Source: Streptomyces capoamus
Lineage (GTDB): Bacteria > Actinomycetota > Actinomycetes > Streptomycetales > Streptomycetaceae
Assembly (NCBI RefSeq): GCF_014654935.1
Contig: NZ_BNBF01000003.1
Coordinates: 183,384-234,085, forward strand
DNA length: 50,702 nucleotides
Direction of reading: 5' to 3'
Below the pieces are notes generated by a model that saw only the letters and a list, made by a program, of their open reading frames with translations, had not been told where the DNA came from and searched no databases. Below are positions 1 to 7,019 of the stretch, one piece after another (the stretch's first letter is position 1; every line of letters starts with the position of its first letter). The translations under genes and the position numbers were made by a program.

Positions 1-395
1 GGCAAGCCGGTGAGGAGTCCGGCGGCGGCGAGCAGGTGGACGCCGGCGCACACCCCGCCCACGCGCCGTGCGGTCGGAGCCGCAGCGGCGAGCCATGCGA
101 CGACGTCCCGGTCGACGACGGCCTGGTAGCGGCCGTCGTCGGTGTCCATGGCGCCGGCCACGAGGAGGGTGTCGACGCCCGGGCGCACATCGGTCAGCGA
201 CCGCGTGGCGACCAGGCTGATCCCGGCGGCGGTGGGCAGCGGGCCGGCCTGCGCGGCGGCGATCTCGACCCGGTAGGCGGGTGCGTTCCCGGCCACCAGA
301 CGGGAGACGACGGAGAAGACCTCCGCCGGGCCGGTCACCTCCAGCAACTCGACCCCGGGGAACGCGGCGATGACGACGGTGCGTGGTTCGGGCAT
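1..395 (-). CDS. GlxA-family transcriptional regulator, N-terminal part (DJ-1/PfpI domain), truncated by window edge
   Basis: The first 131 codons of a gene running off the left edge. It starts at an ATG at 395-393 and reads MPEPRTVVIAAFPGVELLEV. The strand-turn hydrophobic start, the phrase LLVAGAMDTDDGRY and the elbow GGVCAGVHLLAAAGLLTG match the DJ-1/PfpI-like (class I glutamine amidotransferase-like) sensor domain of GlxA-type regulators. Those proteins normally carry a C-terminal AraC helix-turn-helix, which would lie outside this window, so the regulator call is inferred from family architecture. A lone DJ-1/PfpI protein is the alternative. The gene diverges from the small ribosomal-type gene at 706. 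Confidence 0.75.
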   Translation of the reverse strand, partial: MPEPRTVVIAAFPGVELLEVTGPAEVFSVVSRLVAGNAPAYRVEIAAAQAGPLPTAAGISLVATRSLTDVRPGVDTLLVAGAMDTDDGRYQAVVDRDVVAWLAAAAPTARRVGGVCAGVHLLAAAGLLTGL

Positions 396-705
396 GCCCC
401 GATCCTTCCGCCGCCCTGCCCACGTCCGCAATGACTGGGTTCTGTCACATCCGGCCATCGCTCCGACGGCCGGAGCACGGTGCCCGGCCGGGCGACCGTC
501 CTCGTCCCGCGGACTGGGCCGCGCGCGGCGGATCGCCCGAGCCGCCGTCCCGGCGCCGGCGGTCGCCGGCGTGCGAGGTGACGCCGTGCCGTCGTGGACC
601 AAGCGTCCACGCGGCCTCGCCTGGAGCGGCGGGGGAGGCGGGGTTACCGTGCTGTTGTCCCCGGGCGGAGCCGACTGCTCCGCCCACTGTCCGCAGGAGG
701 TACCC
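396..705. other. Divergent intergenic region with a short dyad
   Basis: These 310 bases separate the GlxA-type gene from the bL37-like gene. I see no convincing protein. There is a perfect 6-bp inverted repeat, GTGGAC-caagc-GTCCAC, at 594-610, and a strong Shine-Dalgarno GGAGG at 696-700 serving the downstream gene. A TACCGT hexamer near 647 could be a -10 element, but no matching -35 is evident. Confidence 0.4.
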
Positions 706-783
706 ATGTCCTCGAAGCGACGTCGCAAGAAGAAGGGGCGGCGCAAGCACGCGGCCAACCACGGGCGGCGCCCGCAGTGCTGA
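706..783 (+). CDS. Small basic ribosomal protein, bL37-like
   Basis: A 25-residue protein starting MSSKRRRKKKGRRKH and ending ANHGRRPQC. ATG at 706 follows GGAGG (696-700) with ideal spacing. It is almost entirely Arg/Lys, and the ANHG(K/R)RP ending is the signature I associate with the actinobacterial large-subunit protein bL37, which is about this size. The function would be as a structural component buried in 23S rRNA. The assignment rests on composition and the C-terminal motif. It is too short for standard gene-length filters and is easily missed. Confidence 0.72.
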   Translation: MSSKRRRKKKGRRKHAANHGRRPQC

Positions 784-787
784 TCCC

Positions 788-802
788 CACCCCTGAAGGG
801 TG
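788..802. terminator. Weak hairpin between convergent genes
   Basis: CACCC-cTGAA-GGGTG lies directly after the bL37-like stop and before the convergent STAS gene stop. It is a short stem and may serve either strand. Low confidence. Confidence 0.3.
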
Positions 803-812
803 AAGGGGGGGC

Positions 813-1205
813 TCAGTCCTCCAGGGCGTCGCTGACGCTGGGGTAGCAGGGCAGGAGCGGGGTGAGACCGACGATCTCCAAGGTGCGCAGGACGGGCCTG
901 CGCACCCCTGCCAGCCGCAGCCAGCCCGCGGACCCGTGGGCCTGGTGCCCGGCGATGAGCACGTTGATGCCGCTGGAGTCCATGAACGGCACGCCGCTGA
1001 GGTCCGCCACGGTGCGCGCCCCGTCGGGTTCCGCGGGGGTGAGGGCCCGGCGCAGGGCGCCGGAGGTGTGGTGGTCGACCTCGCCGGTGACCGTGACGAC
1101 AGTGACGCCGTCGACGACCGACCGGGTGACCGACAGCCCGTCCGGCCCGGCCTGTTCGTTCGTGCCTGTCGCGTCTGCCGTGTCTGCCACGAGATCCTCG
1201 TCCAC
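813..1205 (-). CDS. STAS-domain anti-sigma factor antagonist
   Basis: 130 residues from a GTG at 1205. The protein has a roughly 25-residue variable leader and then a full STAS fold: VTVVTVTGEVDHHTSGALRRAL, VADLSGVPFMDSSGINVLI, and a C-terminal helix with RTLEIVGL. The DSSG motif contains the serine that is phosphorylated by a partner anti-sigma kinase in SpoIIAA/RsbV/BldG-like proteins. The expected role is partner switching, releasing an alternative sigma factor by binding its anti-sigma factor. No kinase or sigma gene is adjacent, so partners are unknown. An in-frame extension up to 1349 exists but looks non-coding in composition. The exact start is uncertain because the Shine-Dalgarno match is weak. 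Confidence 0.85.
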   Translation of the reverse strand: MDEDLVADTADATGTNEQAGPDGLSVTRSVVDGVTVVTVTGEVDHHTSGALRRALTPAEPDGARTVADLSGVPFMDSSGINVLIAGHQAHGSAGWLRLAGVRRPVLRTLEIVGLTPLLPCYPSVSDALED

Positions 1206-1376
1206 GCTCGTCGCCCGATCCTTGCCCTGAGCTTTCCTCTCCGGGAGGCTGCCCAGGATCCCGCGGAGGATGCCGGTGGGTCCTGCCGTGCTCACGGCAA
1301 CCGGTGAGAATCCCTGCAACCTCTCAGGCCTCTCGTGTGTCCAGTACATGACTGCATACCGAAGAGGAGATTCACC

Positions 1377-2672
1377 GTGCGCTCACCCCTCCGTTCCACG
1401 GCGGCGGCCGCGGCCGCCGCGGCGATCGGCATCGGCGTCCCCGCCCTCGCCGTCCCCGTGGCGCACGCCGAGGAACTCGCCCCCGACCTGGTGATCTCCA
1501 CGCTCCCGACCGCCTCCCCCAAGCCGGGCGAGCTCTACGACCACGCCGTCACCGTCACCAACAAGGGCACGGGGCCGGCGGCCCACGTCAGCTTCCGGAT
1601 CCGGCTGACCCGCGGCCTGGACTTCCCCGACCAGGTCAAGGGCTGCACCTACGCCACCCTCGCCGACCACGTCCGCCAGGCGCTGTGCGAGCTGGACACG
1701 GTCGTCGAACCCGGCGCGTCGATCACCGTGCCCGTACGGTTCAAGGCCCTGCCGCAGGCGCTGATGGAGGCCGTCGAGTACGGCACGGGCCGCACCGGGG
1801 AGACGCCCGGCGACGGCTTCGGGGACAGCTACCGGCGGCTGGCCCTGACCGCGGACAGCACCGCCGACCTGGCGGCGGAGGGAGACCTGGTGGAGGGCGC
1901 GCCCGGCAGCCGGGTCACCGTCACCGCGACGCTGCGCAACAACGGTCCCGGCTGGGTCCGCGACGAGGAGAGCGACGACCAGCCGGCCCTGATGGTGCGC
2001 ATCCCGGTGGGAACCGTCGCCAAGGAGGTGCCCGGGGACTGTGAGCCGTTCGGCACCGACGGACCGACCGGGCCCTCGGAGCCGGGCCACGCGCGCTACG
2101 TCTGCTGGCCCGCCGACCACACCCTCGACGTCGACCAGTCCCTCGACTACACCTTCGTCCTGCAGATCGGGAAGACGGCACGGAACACCAAGGGCCAGGT
2201 CACGGCCAGCTCGGTGTACGGCATCCACCCCGCGTTCGACAAGAACCCGGCCAACGACACCGCGTACCTCGCCGTGGACGTCACCGGCGGCGGGGACCCG
2301 GGCACCAGCACCGCCGGCGGAACGACGACCGGCGGCGACACCGGCGGTTCCGGCACGGCGGGCAGCGGCGACCCGCACGGCCAGTCGACGGGCGGTTCCG
2401 GCACGAGCGGTGCGACCGGCACGACGGGTACCGGCGGCACGAGCGGTGCGACCGGCACGACGGGTACGTCCGGTGACACCTCCGGTACCACCGGCACCGC
2501 GGCGTCCACGGCCACCGGCTCCACCACCTCCGGTGCCGGCACCGCGGCCGGCGGCACCCTCGCGAGCACCGGCAGCGACGGCATGCCGCTCCTGGCCGCC
2601 GGCGCGGTGGGGGTGACCGCCCTCGGCGGGCTCGTACTCGTGGCCGTACGCCGCCGGAGCGCCGGGAAGTGA
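1377..2672 (+). CDS. Secreted surface protein with LAXTG sortase signal
   Basis: 431 residues from GTG at 1377, preceded by GAAGAGGAG (1361-1369). Residues 1-30 form an Ala-rich signal peptide ending at VAHAEE. The body has two beta-sandwich segments of the DUF11/CARDB kind (around residues 35-120 and 140-260), each built around phrases such as VTVTNKGTGPA and VTATLRNNGPG. Then comes a Gly/Thr/Ser linker with duplicated blocks, and a terminal LASTG followed by a hydrophobic segment and RRRS. LAXTG is the recognition motif of Streptomyces class E sortases, so the protein is predicted to be covalently anchored to peptidoglycan. No sortase gene lies in the window. Ligand or adhesion function is unknown. 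Confidence 0.85.
   Translation: MRSPLRSTAAAAAAAAIGIGVPALAVPVAHAEELAPDLVISTLPTASPKPGELYDHAVTVTNKGTGPAAHVSFRIRLTRGLDFPDQVKGCTYATLADHVRQALCELDTVVEPGASITVPVRFKALPQALMEAVEYGTGRTGETPGDGFGDSYRRLALTADSTADLAAEGDLVEGAPGSRVTVTATLRNNGPGWVRDEESDDQPALMVRIPVGTVAKEVPGDCEPFGTDGPTGPSEPGHARYVCWPADHTLDVDQSLDYTFVLQIGKTARNTKGQVTASSVYGIHPAFDKNPANDTAYLAVDVTGGGDPGTSTAGGTTTGGDTGGSGTAGSGDPHGQSTGGSGTSGATGTTGTGGTSGATGTTGTSGDTSGTTGTAASTATGSTTSGAGTAAGGTLASTGSDGMPLLAAGAVGVTALGGLVLVAVRRRSAGK
2401..2467 (+). repeat. 36-bp-period direct repeat in the LAXTG protein linker
   Basis: A 31-bp sequence at 2401-2431 recurs exactly at 2437-2467, a 36-bp offset (12 codons). It encodes the Gly/Thr/Ser wall-spanning linker, so linker length could vary by slippage without frameshift. 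Confidence 0.8.
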
Positions 2673-2676
2673 CCGC

Positions 2677-2704
2677 CGGCTCCCGGCCGCCCGGCCGGGA
2701 GCCG
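2677..2704 (+). terminator. Strong hairpin after LAXTG gene
   Basis: A perfect 12-bp stem (CGGCTCCCGGCC / GGCCGGGAGCCG) with loop GCCC begins 4 bases after the stop codon. There is no U-tract, which is usual for Streptomyces terminators. Confidence 0.75.
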
Positions 2705-2992
2705 ACGGCCCGGCGCACCCCGGGCCGCGCCGCGCTCCATGGGGCGTGGCCGCGCCGAGCAGCGCCTACAGGAACGCGGCAGGGGTCGGCGCCAGGAACG
2801 CCCCGCACAGGGCGGGGGCCACGAGCACCGCGTTGCAGCCCATCGTGCCGTCGCCCGGAAACGCAGGCGCGGCGATCGTCATCGCGCTCGTCGGCAGGCA
2901 GTACGGCAGGGCAGGAGCCGAATCCCCGAGTCCGAAGAGCACGACCGGCGCGCACTGGTGCTGTCCGTGCTGTTGGGAAGGCCTGTTTGCTA
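2705..2992. other. Intergenic stretch with a possible gene remnant on the minus strand
   Basis: No confident gene lies between the terminator and the LCP operator region. On the minus strand an open frame covers 2766-3002 with high third-position G/C and hydrophobic text (for example NAVLVAPALCGAFLAP). It has only a TTG start and no good ribosome site. It could be the decayed tail of a membrane-protein gene or chance. I do not call it a gene. Confidence 0.25.
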
Positions 2993-3012
2993 GATTGCGC
3001 AACTACGCAATC
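2993..3012. promoter_or_regulatory. Perfect 7-bp dyad upstream of the LCP gene (MarR-like operator candidate)
   Basis: GATTGCG-caacta-CGCAATC lies 33 bases before the LCP start codon. TTGCG...CGCAA dyads of this spacing resemble MarR-family operators (inference). TAGATT at 2991-2996 overlaps the left arm and could be a -10 element, which would place the operator on the promoter. Confidence 0.5.
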
Positions 3013-3045
3013 GAGCGCTGGTGCGACCGTTCAGGGGAGTGGGAC

Positions 3046-4698
3046 ATGAGCGACCCGTGGGACGGTCCGGCCGGCCAGGTCACGCGCAGCCGGGCGGCGG
3101 CCCGGGCCGCCGCCCGTGCGCGCGGCGGGGCACGGCCCCGGCGCCGGGGCCGCTCGGCGGGCCGCGGCAGGCGGTTCCTGAAGATCACCGGAATCTGCCT
3201 GTCGGCCCTCATCGTGCTCACCGCCGGCGCGGGCTGGTGGTTCTACCAGCACCTGAACGGCAACATCCACAGCGTCTCGCTGGACGGCAAGGGCGGCACG
3301 GAGAAGGTCGACGCCTTCGGGCGCACCCCCATCAACATCCTGGTCATGGGCTCGGACGGCCGTACCAGCGCCACGGACTGCAAGCTGGGCGGCGGCTGCG
3401 CCAGGACGGGAGTGCAGACCGGGAGCAACGCGGACGTGGAGATGGTGCTGCACATATCCGCCGACCGCTCCGACGCCACCGTGATGAGCATCCCGCGCGA
3501 CACCATGACCAGGGTGCCGGCCTGCAAGGACAGCGAGACCGGCCGCTCCACCGCCGACTACTACGGGCAGATCAACAGCGCGCTCCAGTACGGCCCCGCC
3601 TGCCAGGTGGCCACGGTCCACCGGCTCACCGGCATACCCGTCGACCACTTCGTCAAGCTCGACTTCTCCGGTGTCGTGAAGATGTCCGACGCGGTCGGCG
3701 GCGTCTCCGTGTGCGTCAGCGACGACGTCTACGACACCTACTCGCACCTGAAACTGTCCAAGGGCACCCACACCCTCAAGGGCGTCGCGGCCCTGGAGTT
3801 CGTACGGTCCCGGCACGGGTTCGGCGACGGCAGCGACCTCGGCCGTACGATCTCGCAGCACATCTTCCTGAGCGCGATGATCCGCAAGTTCAAGAGCGCG
3901 GGCACGCTCACCGATCCCGCCGCGGTCTACCGGCTCGCCGACGCCGCCACCAAGGCCCTGACCGTCGACGACGGCCTGGGCAGTGTGAAGAAGCTGATCT
4001 CGCTCGCGGACGACGTGAACAAGGTCCCGGCCCGGCGGATCACCTTCACCACCATGCAGACGGCCCCCGACCCGGCCGACGGCGACCGGGTCGTGGTGGG
4101 CGCCGGCGCCCGGTCCCTGTTCTCCGCGATCGCCGACGACCGTCCCCTGACCACGGGTTCCGGACGGAAGCCGGCGGCGGGCTCGGCGACCGGAAAGGCG
4201 CCGGCCACCGCCTCCGCCGTGCCCCCCGCGCAGATCACGGTGACGGTGGAGAACGGCACCGCGGTCACCGGCCGCGCCTCGGCCGTCGCCGCCGCCCTCG
4301 CCGACAAGGGCTTCAGCCCGGGCACCACCACGGCCAACGCCCCCAGTCCCGCGACGACCACCACCCTCACCTACGGAGCCGGCCGCAAGGCGGAGGCGCA
4401 GACCGTGGCCAAGGCACTCGGCCTGCCCTCCTCGCACCTGGAGCAGGGGACCGGCACGGGACTGACCCTGGTGATCGGCGGCGACTGGCCCAGCGGCACC
4501 GGCTACCCGGGCGGCGGCTCCGCGTCCGCGTCCGCCGACGCCAAGGCCGCCGTGGGCGGCGCCCACGCCTCCACCGCCGACCAGGCGAAGACCTGCGCCA
4601 AGGTCAGCCCCTACAGGACGGTGAGTGTCGACGGCGTCGCCATGACCCCGGCCCAGGCCTACGCGGCGGCACGGGACAGGCCCGACTCCGACACCTGA
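3046..4698 (+). CDS. LytR-CpsA-Psr (LCP) family cell-wall glycopolymer ligase
   Basis: 550 residues from ATG 3046, chosen because CAGGGGAG precedes it and the upstream in-frame extension lacks sense. Order of parts: an Arg-rich cytoplasmic tail (1-43); one membrane anchor (about 44-68, ending GWWFYQHL); an extracellular LCP domain (about 95-330) with NILVMGSDGR, the polyprenyl-phosphate-site phrase MSIPRDT and the Arg pair in EFVRSRHG...LGRTISQ; and a C-terminal LytR_C domain (about 400-490, ITVTVENGTAVTGRASAVAAAL). The family transfers lipid-linked anionic polymers (teichoic-acid-like or capsule) onto peptidoglycan. It stands as a single gene, likely controlled through the dyad at 2993-3012. 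Confidence 0.93.
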   Translation: MSDPWDGPAGQVTRSRAAARAAARARGGARPRRRGRSAGRGRRFLKITGICLSALIVLTAGAGWWFYQHLNGNIHSVSLDGKGGTEKVDAFGRTPINILVMGSDGRTSATDCKLGGGCARTGVQTGSNADVEMVLHISADRSDATVMSIPRDTMTRVPACKDSETGRSTADYYGQINSALQYGPACQVATVHRLTGIPVDHFVKLDFSGVVKMSDAVGGVSVCVSDDVYDTYSHLKLSKGTHTLKGVAALEFVRSRHGFGDGSDLGRTISQHIFLSAMIRKFKSAGTLTDPAAVYRLADAATKALTVDDGLGSVKKLISLADDVNKVPARRITFTTMQTAPDPADGDRVVVGAGARSLFSAIADDRPLTTGSGRKPAAGSATGKAPATASAVPPAQITVTVENGTAVTGRASAVAAALADKGFSPGTTTANAPSPATTTTLTYGAGRKAEAQTVAKALGLPSSHLEQGTGTGLTLVIGGDWPSGTGYPGGGSASASADAKAAVGGAHASTADQAKTCAKVSPYRTVSVDGVAMTPAQAYAAARDRPDSDT

Positions 4699-4723
4699 GC
4701 GGCACCCCCGGGGACCCGCCGGA

Positions 4724-5569
4724 TCAGACCTTGCGCCAGCGCGCGTTGCACCAGGAGAAGACGCCGAACGCGGCCAGGCCGAGCGCGACCGCGGCGAGCA
4801 GCCACGGCCCGGCCGGCAGGTCGCGGAAACCGCGCAGCGTGTCGTCCATGCCCCGGGCCTTGCCCGGCTGGTGCTGGACGGCCGCCACGACGGCGAAGAC
4901 GCCGGCCGCGGCGAACACGACACCGCGGGCGGAACCACCGGTCACCCCGACGGCCTCCACGACCTTGCGGGTCCTGGCGGACATCTCATGGGTCCGCAGG
5001 TGCTTGCGGAACGTCCGCTGCACGGCCCGTACCGCGATCCACAGCCCCGCGATCACCACGCCGACACCCGCGATGCCGAGGATCCACTGGCCGCCGGGCC
5101 ACTCCAGCACCTTGGCGGTGACGTCATCGGTGTTCCGGTCGGAGGACCCGCTGCCGCTGCCCCGGTCCCCGGCCGCGTAGGCGAGCACCGAGTAGGACAC
5201 GAAAGCGTAGAAGACGGAGCGCAAGAGGTCCGCCGCGCGGTGGGAGAGCTTGGATCCGTCGGGGCCCGGCCCGCCGAACGCCGCCTCCGACAGCCGCCAC
5301 AGCGCCATCCCGGCCAGGCCGATGCCGACGATCCACAGCATCACCGACCCGAACGGCCGGCCGGCCAGCTCCCCGAGGGCGCCGCCGCGGTCGGCCTGCT
5401 TCCCGCCGCTGTCACCGCCGAAGGCGATCTGCAGCGCGATGACCGCCACGAGTACGTAGATCAGTCCGCGTGCCGCGAACCCGGCCCGGGCCGCTGCGGC
5501 CATGGCCGTGCTGTCCGCCGCCCGGCGCGCCCCGAACCGTCCCTGAAGTGCCCATGAGCGTGCGTTCAT
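4724..5569 (-). CDS. DUF1206 integral membrane protein
   Basis: 281 residues from ATG 5569. Three similar blocks, each pairing an ARG-(L/V)(I/V) entry with two membrane helices: ARAGFAARGLIYVLVAVIAL near 35-55, a middle block around LLRSVFYAFVSYSVLAYA, and a last block around GGSARGVVFAAAGVFAVVA. This three-fold pattern with conserved R-G is characteristic of DUF1206. About six transmembrane segments are expected. The biochemical function is not known. It converges on the LCP gene with only 25 bases between stops. An upstream ATG at 5590 is possible; neither start has a clear Shine-Dalgarno sequence. Confidence 0.88.
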   Translation of the reverse strand: MNARSWALQGRFGARRAADSTAMAAAARAGFAARGLIYVLVAVIALQIAFGGDSGGKQADRGGALGELAGRPFGSVMLWIVGIGLAGMALWRLSEAAFGGPGPDGSKLSHRAADLLRSVFYAFVSYSVLAYAAGDRGSGSGSSDRNTDDVTAKVLEWPGGQWILGIAGVGVVIAGLWIAVRAVQRTFRKHLRTHEMSARTRKVVEAVGVTGGSARGVVFAAAGVFAVVAAVQHQPGKARGMDDTLRGFRDLPAGPWLLAAVALGLAAFGVFSWCNARWRKV

Positions 5570-5811
5570 ATACCGCCGATGCCCCCGCATCGCGGTCCGA
5601 CACCTGCTCGCCGAGTCGGCCCGGCCGGGTACGGCCCGGGTGGCTGTCGCCGTTCGCGTCCGGCCGTGCCGCGGCCGTTTTGTGCCCGCGCCTCCCGTAT
5701 GCCGGGCGCATGTGCCACCTGTGCGCCAACCGCCCCGGTGCGCCTTTCAGTTGACATCCGTGCGGTATGGTACGAGCGAGTTGGTTTAATTTTCAGCTTG
5801 AGGGAGGGTCC

Positions 5812-6474
5812 ATGGCTCAGCAGGAGCGAGCTGTCCGGACCCGACGCGCTGTTCTCGAGGCCGCCGCGGCCGTCTTCGCCGAGCGCGGCTACGCGGCCGC
5901 CACCATCGCCGAGATCCTCAACCGGGCCGGCGTCACCAAGGGCGCCCTGTACTTCCACTTCGCCTCCAAGGCGGCCCTCGCCCGCGGTGTGCTCCAGGAG
6001 CAGATGCGGACCGAGTACCACGTCCCCCGTGAACTCAAGCTCCAGGAGTGGGTCGACGCGGGCATGACCCTGGCCAAACGGTTGCCCCGGGAACCCGTCC
6101 TGCTCGCCGGGGTCAGGCTGTCGGCCGACCTCCAGGGCCACGACGTCCTCGGCAGCGCCTGGCCGGCCTGGGCCCGGCTGACCTCGTGCGTCCTGACGGA
6201 GGCCAAGGAACGCGGCGAGGTGCTCCCGCACGTCGTGCCCGAGGAGACCGCCCAGGTGTTCCTCGAGGCGTGGATAGGCGTGCAGTTCGTCTCCCAGGCC
6301 GTGGCCGGCTGGGCCGACCTGGACGAGCGGATGTCGGCGCTCTACGGCCACCTGCTGCCCGCGATCGCCGCCCCGGCCGTTCTCGTCCGCCTGGACACCG
6401 CTCCGGACCGGGGCGCCCGTGTGATCGCCGAGGTCCACCGGCGGTCGGCGGCCCTGGCGGGCGTCCCCGGCTGA
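5812..6474 (+). CDS. TetR-family regulator, ScbR/ArpA-type gamma-butyrolactone receptor homologue
   Basis: 220 residues from ATG 5812 with GAGGGAGG upstream. The N-terminal 60 residues match the butyrolactone-receptor HTH closely: RTRRAVLEAAAAVFAERGY, TIAEILNRAG and VTKGALYFHFASKAALARGVLQEQ. The rest is an all-helical ligand-binding domain (LAGVRLSADLQGHDVLGSAWPAW, Trp-rich). Family members repress antibiotic and differentiation genes until a diffusible butyrolactone binds. No AfsA/ScbA-type synthase is in the window, so this could be a stand-alone or pseudo-receptor (inference). TTGACA at 5751-5756 and an AT-rich patch at 5781-5794 sit in its promoter region. An ARE-like palindrome lies just downstream at 6517. 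Confidence 0.9.
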   Translation: MAQQERAVRTRRAVLEAAAAVFAERGYAAATIAEILNRAGVTKGALYFHFASKAALARGVLQEQMRTEYHVPRELKLQEWVDAGMTLAKRLPREPVLLAGVRLSADLQGHDVLGSAWPAWARLTSCVLTEAKERGEVLPHVVPEETAQVFLEAWIGVQFVSQAVAGWADLDERMSALYGHLLPAIAAPAVLVRLDTAPDRGARVIAEVHRRSAALAGVPG

Positions 6475-6918
6475 GCCGCGCCCCGTCCCCCGCACGGTGC
6501 GCGTGACGGCGCGTACCAAACCGCCGAGCCGGTTTGTGTCCGCCGGGCAAACCGGTCGCCGCACCCGCCCGGGCCGAGACGGCGGCTCCCGCCTGCCCGG
6601 CGGCAGGTCCTGGTCGAGCCGGCCCGCGCAACGGCTCCCGAGCCCCCACCGAGGCGTGCGCCGGAGCACCGCCGCCGGAAAACGGGCGCACGGCAGCACA
6701 TCACCGGGACGAGGGTCGACGCGATCGCCGAGTTCACCCGCGCCGCGCTCCCCGCGGCCGCCTGGGACGGTGAGGTCACCTACGAGGCAGTGCACACGCG
6801 ATTCCTGCGGCCCGGACCCGGACGGTCACGTGGCTGGTTCCCGTACCGCCCCCGTCCCGAGCGGGCGGAACGGGTCGCCGCCCTCACCGGCCACGTGTGC
6901 TCGCGGCCGGACGGCTGA
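6475..6918 (+). pseudogene. Possible gene relic (open frame without start)
   Basis: The frame of the TetR gene stays open from its stop codon to TGA 6916-6918. From about 6710 on, codons are strongly Streptomyces-like, with text such as VDAIAEFTRAALPAAAWDGEV and a W-F-P-Y-R-P stretch. There is no plausible start codon or ribosome site, and the upstream part looks like low-quality Arg/Pro text. It could be the 3' remnant of a decayed gene that once lay behind the ARE-like site. I do not recognise the family. The 545 bases between the TetR and oxidoreductase genes hold nothing else I can support apart from the palindrome. Confidence 0.25.
6517..6554. promoter_or_regulatory. ARE-like butyrolactone-receptor operator, three half-sites
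   Basis: A perfect dyad CAAACCG-ccgagc-CGGTTTG (6517-6536) is followed by a third half-site CAAACCG at 6548-6554. AAACCG/CGGTTT arms are the core of the autoregulatory elements recognised by ScbR/ArpA-type proteins (family knowledge). It begins 43 bases after the ScbR-like gene. Confidence 0.6.
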
Positions 6919-7019
6919 AGCGTGCGGGCCGGACGGACGGTGGCGCATCCGCGGCCCTGCTGCGCGGGGAAGCTGCACGGGATGCCCGCCGTGCGGCGGG
7001 CGGGCCGTGAGGAGGAGAC

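Noticed and set aside
2746-3045. A 100-residue N-terminal extension of the LCP protein
   Set aside because: The extension has no membrane or domain character, ignores the good ribosome site before ATG 3046, and runs through the dyad and likely promoter.
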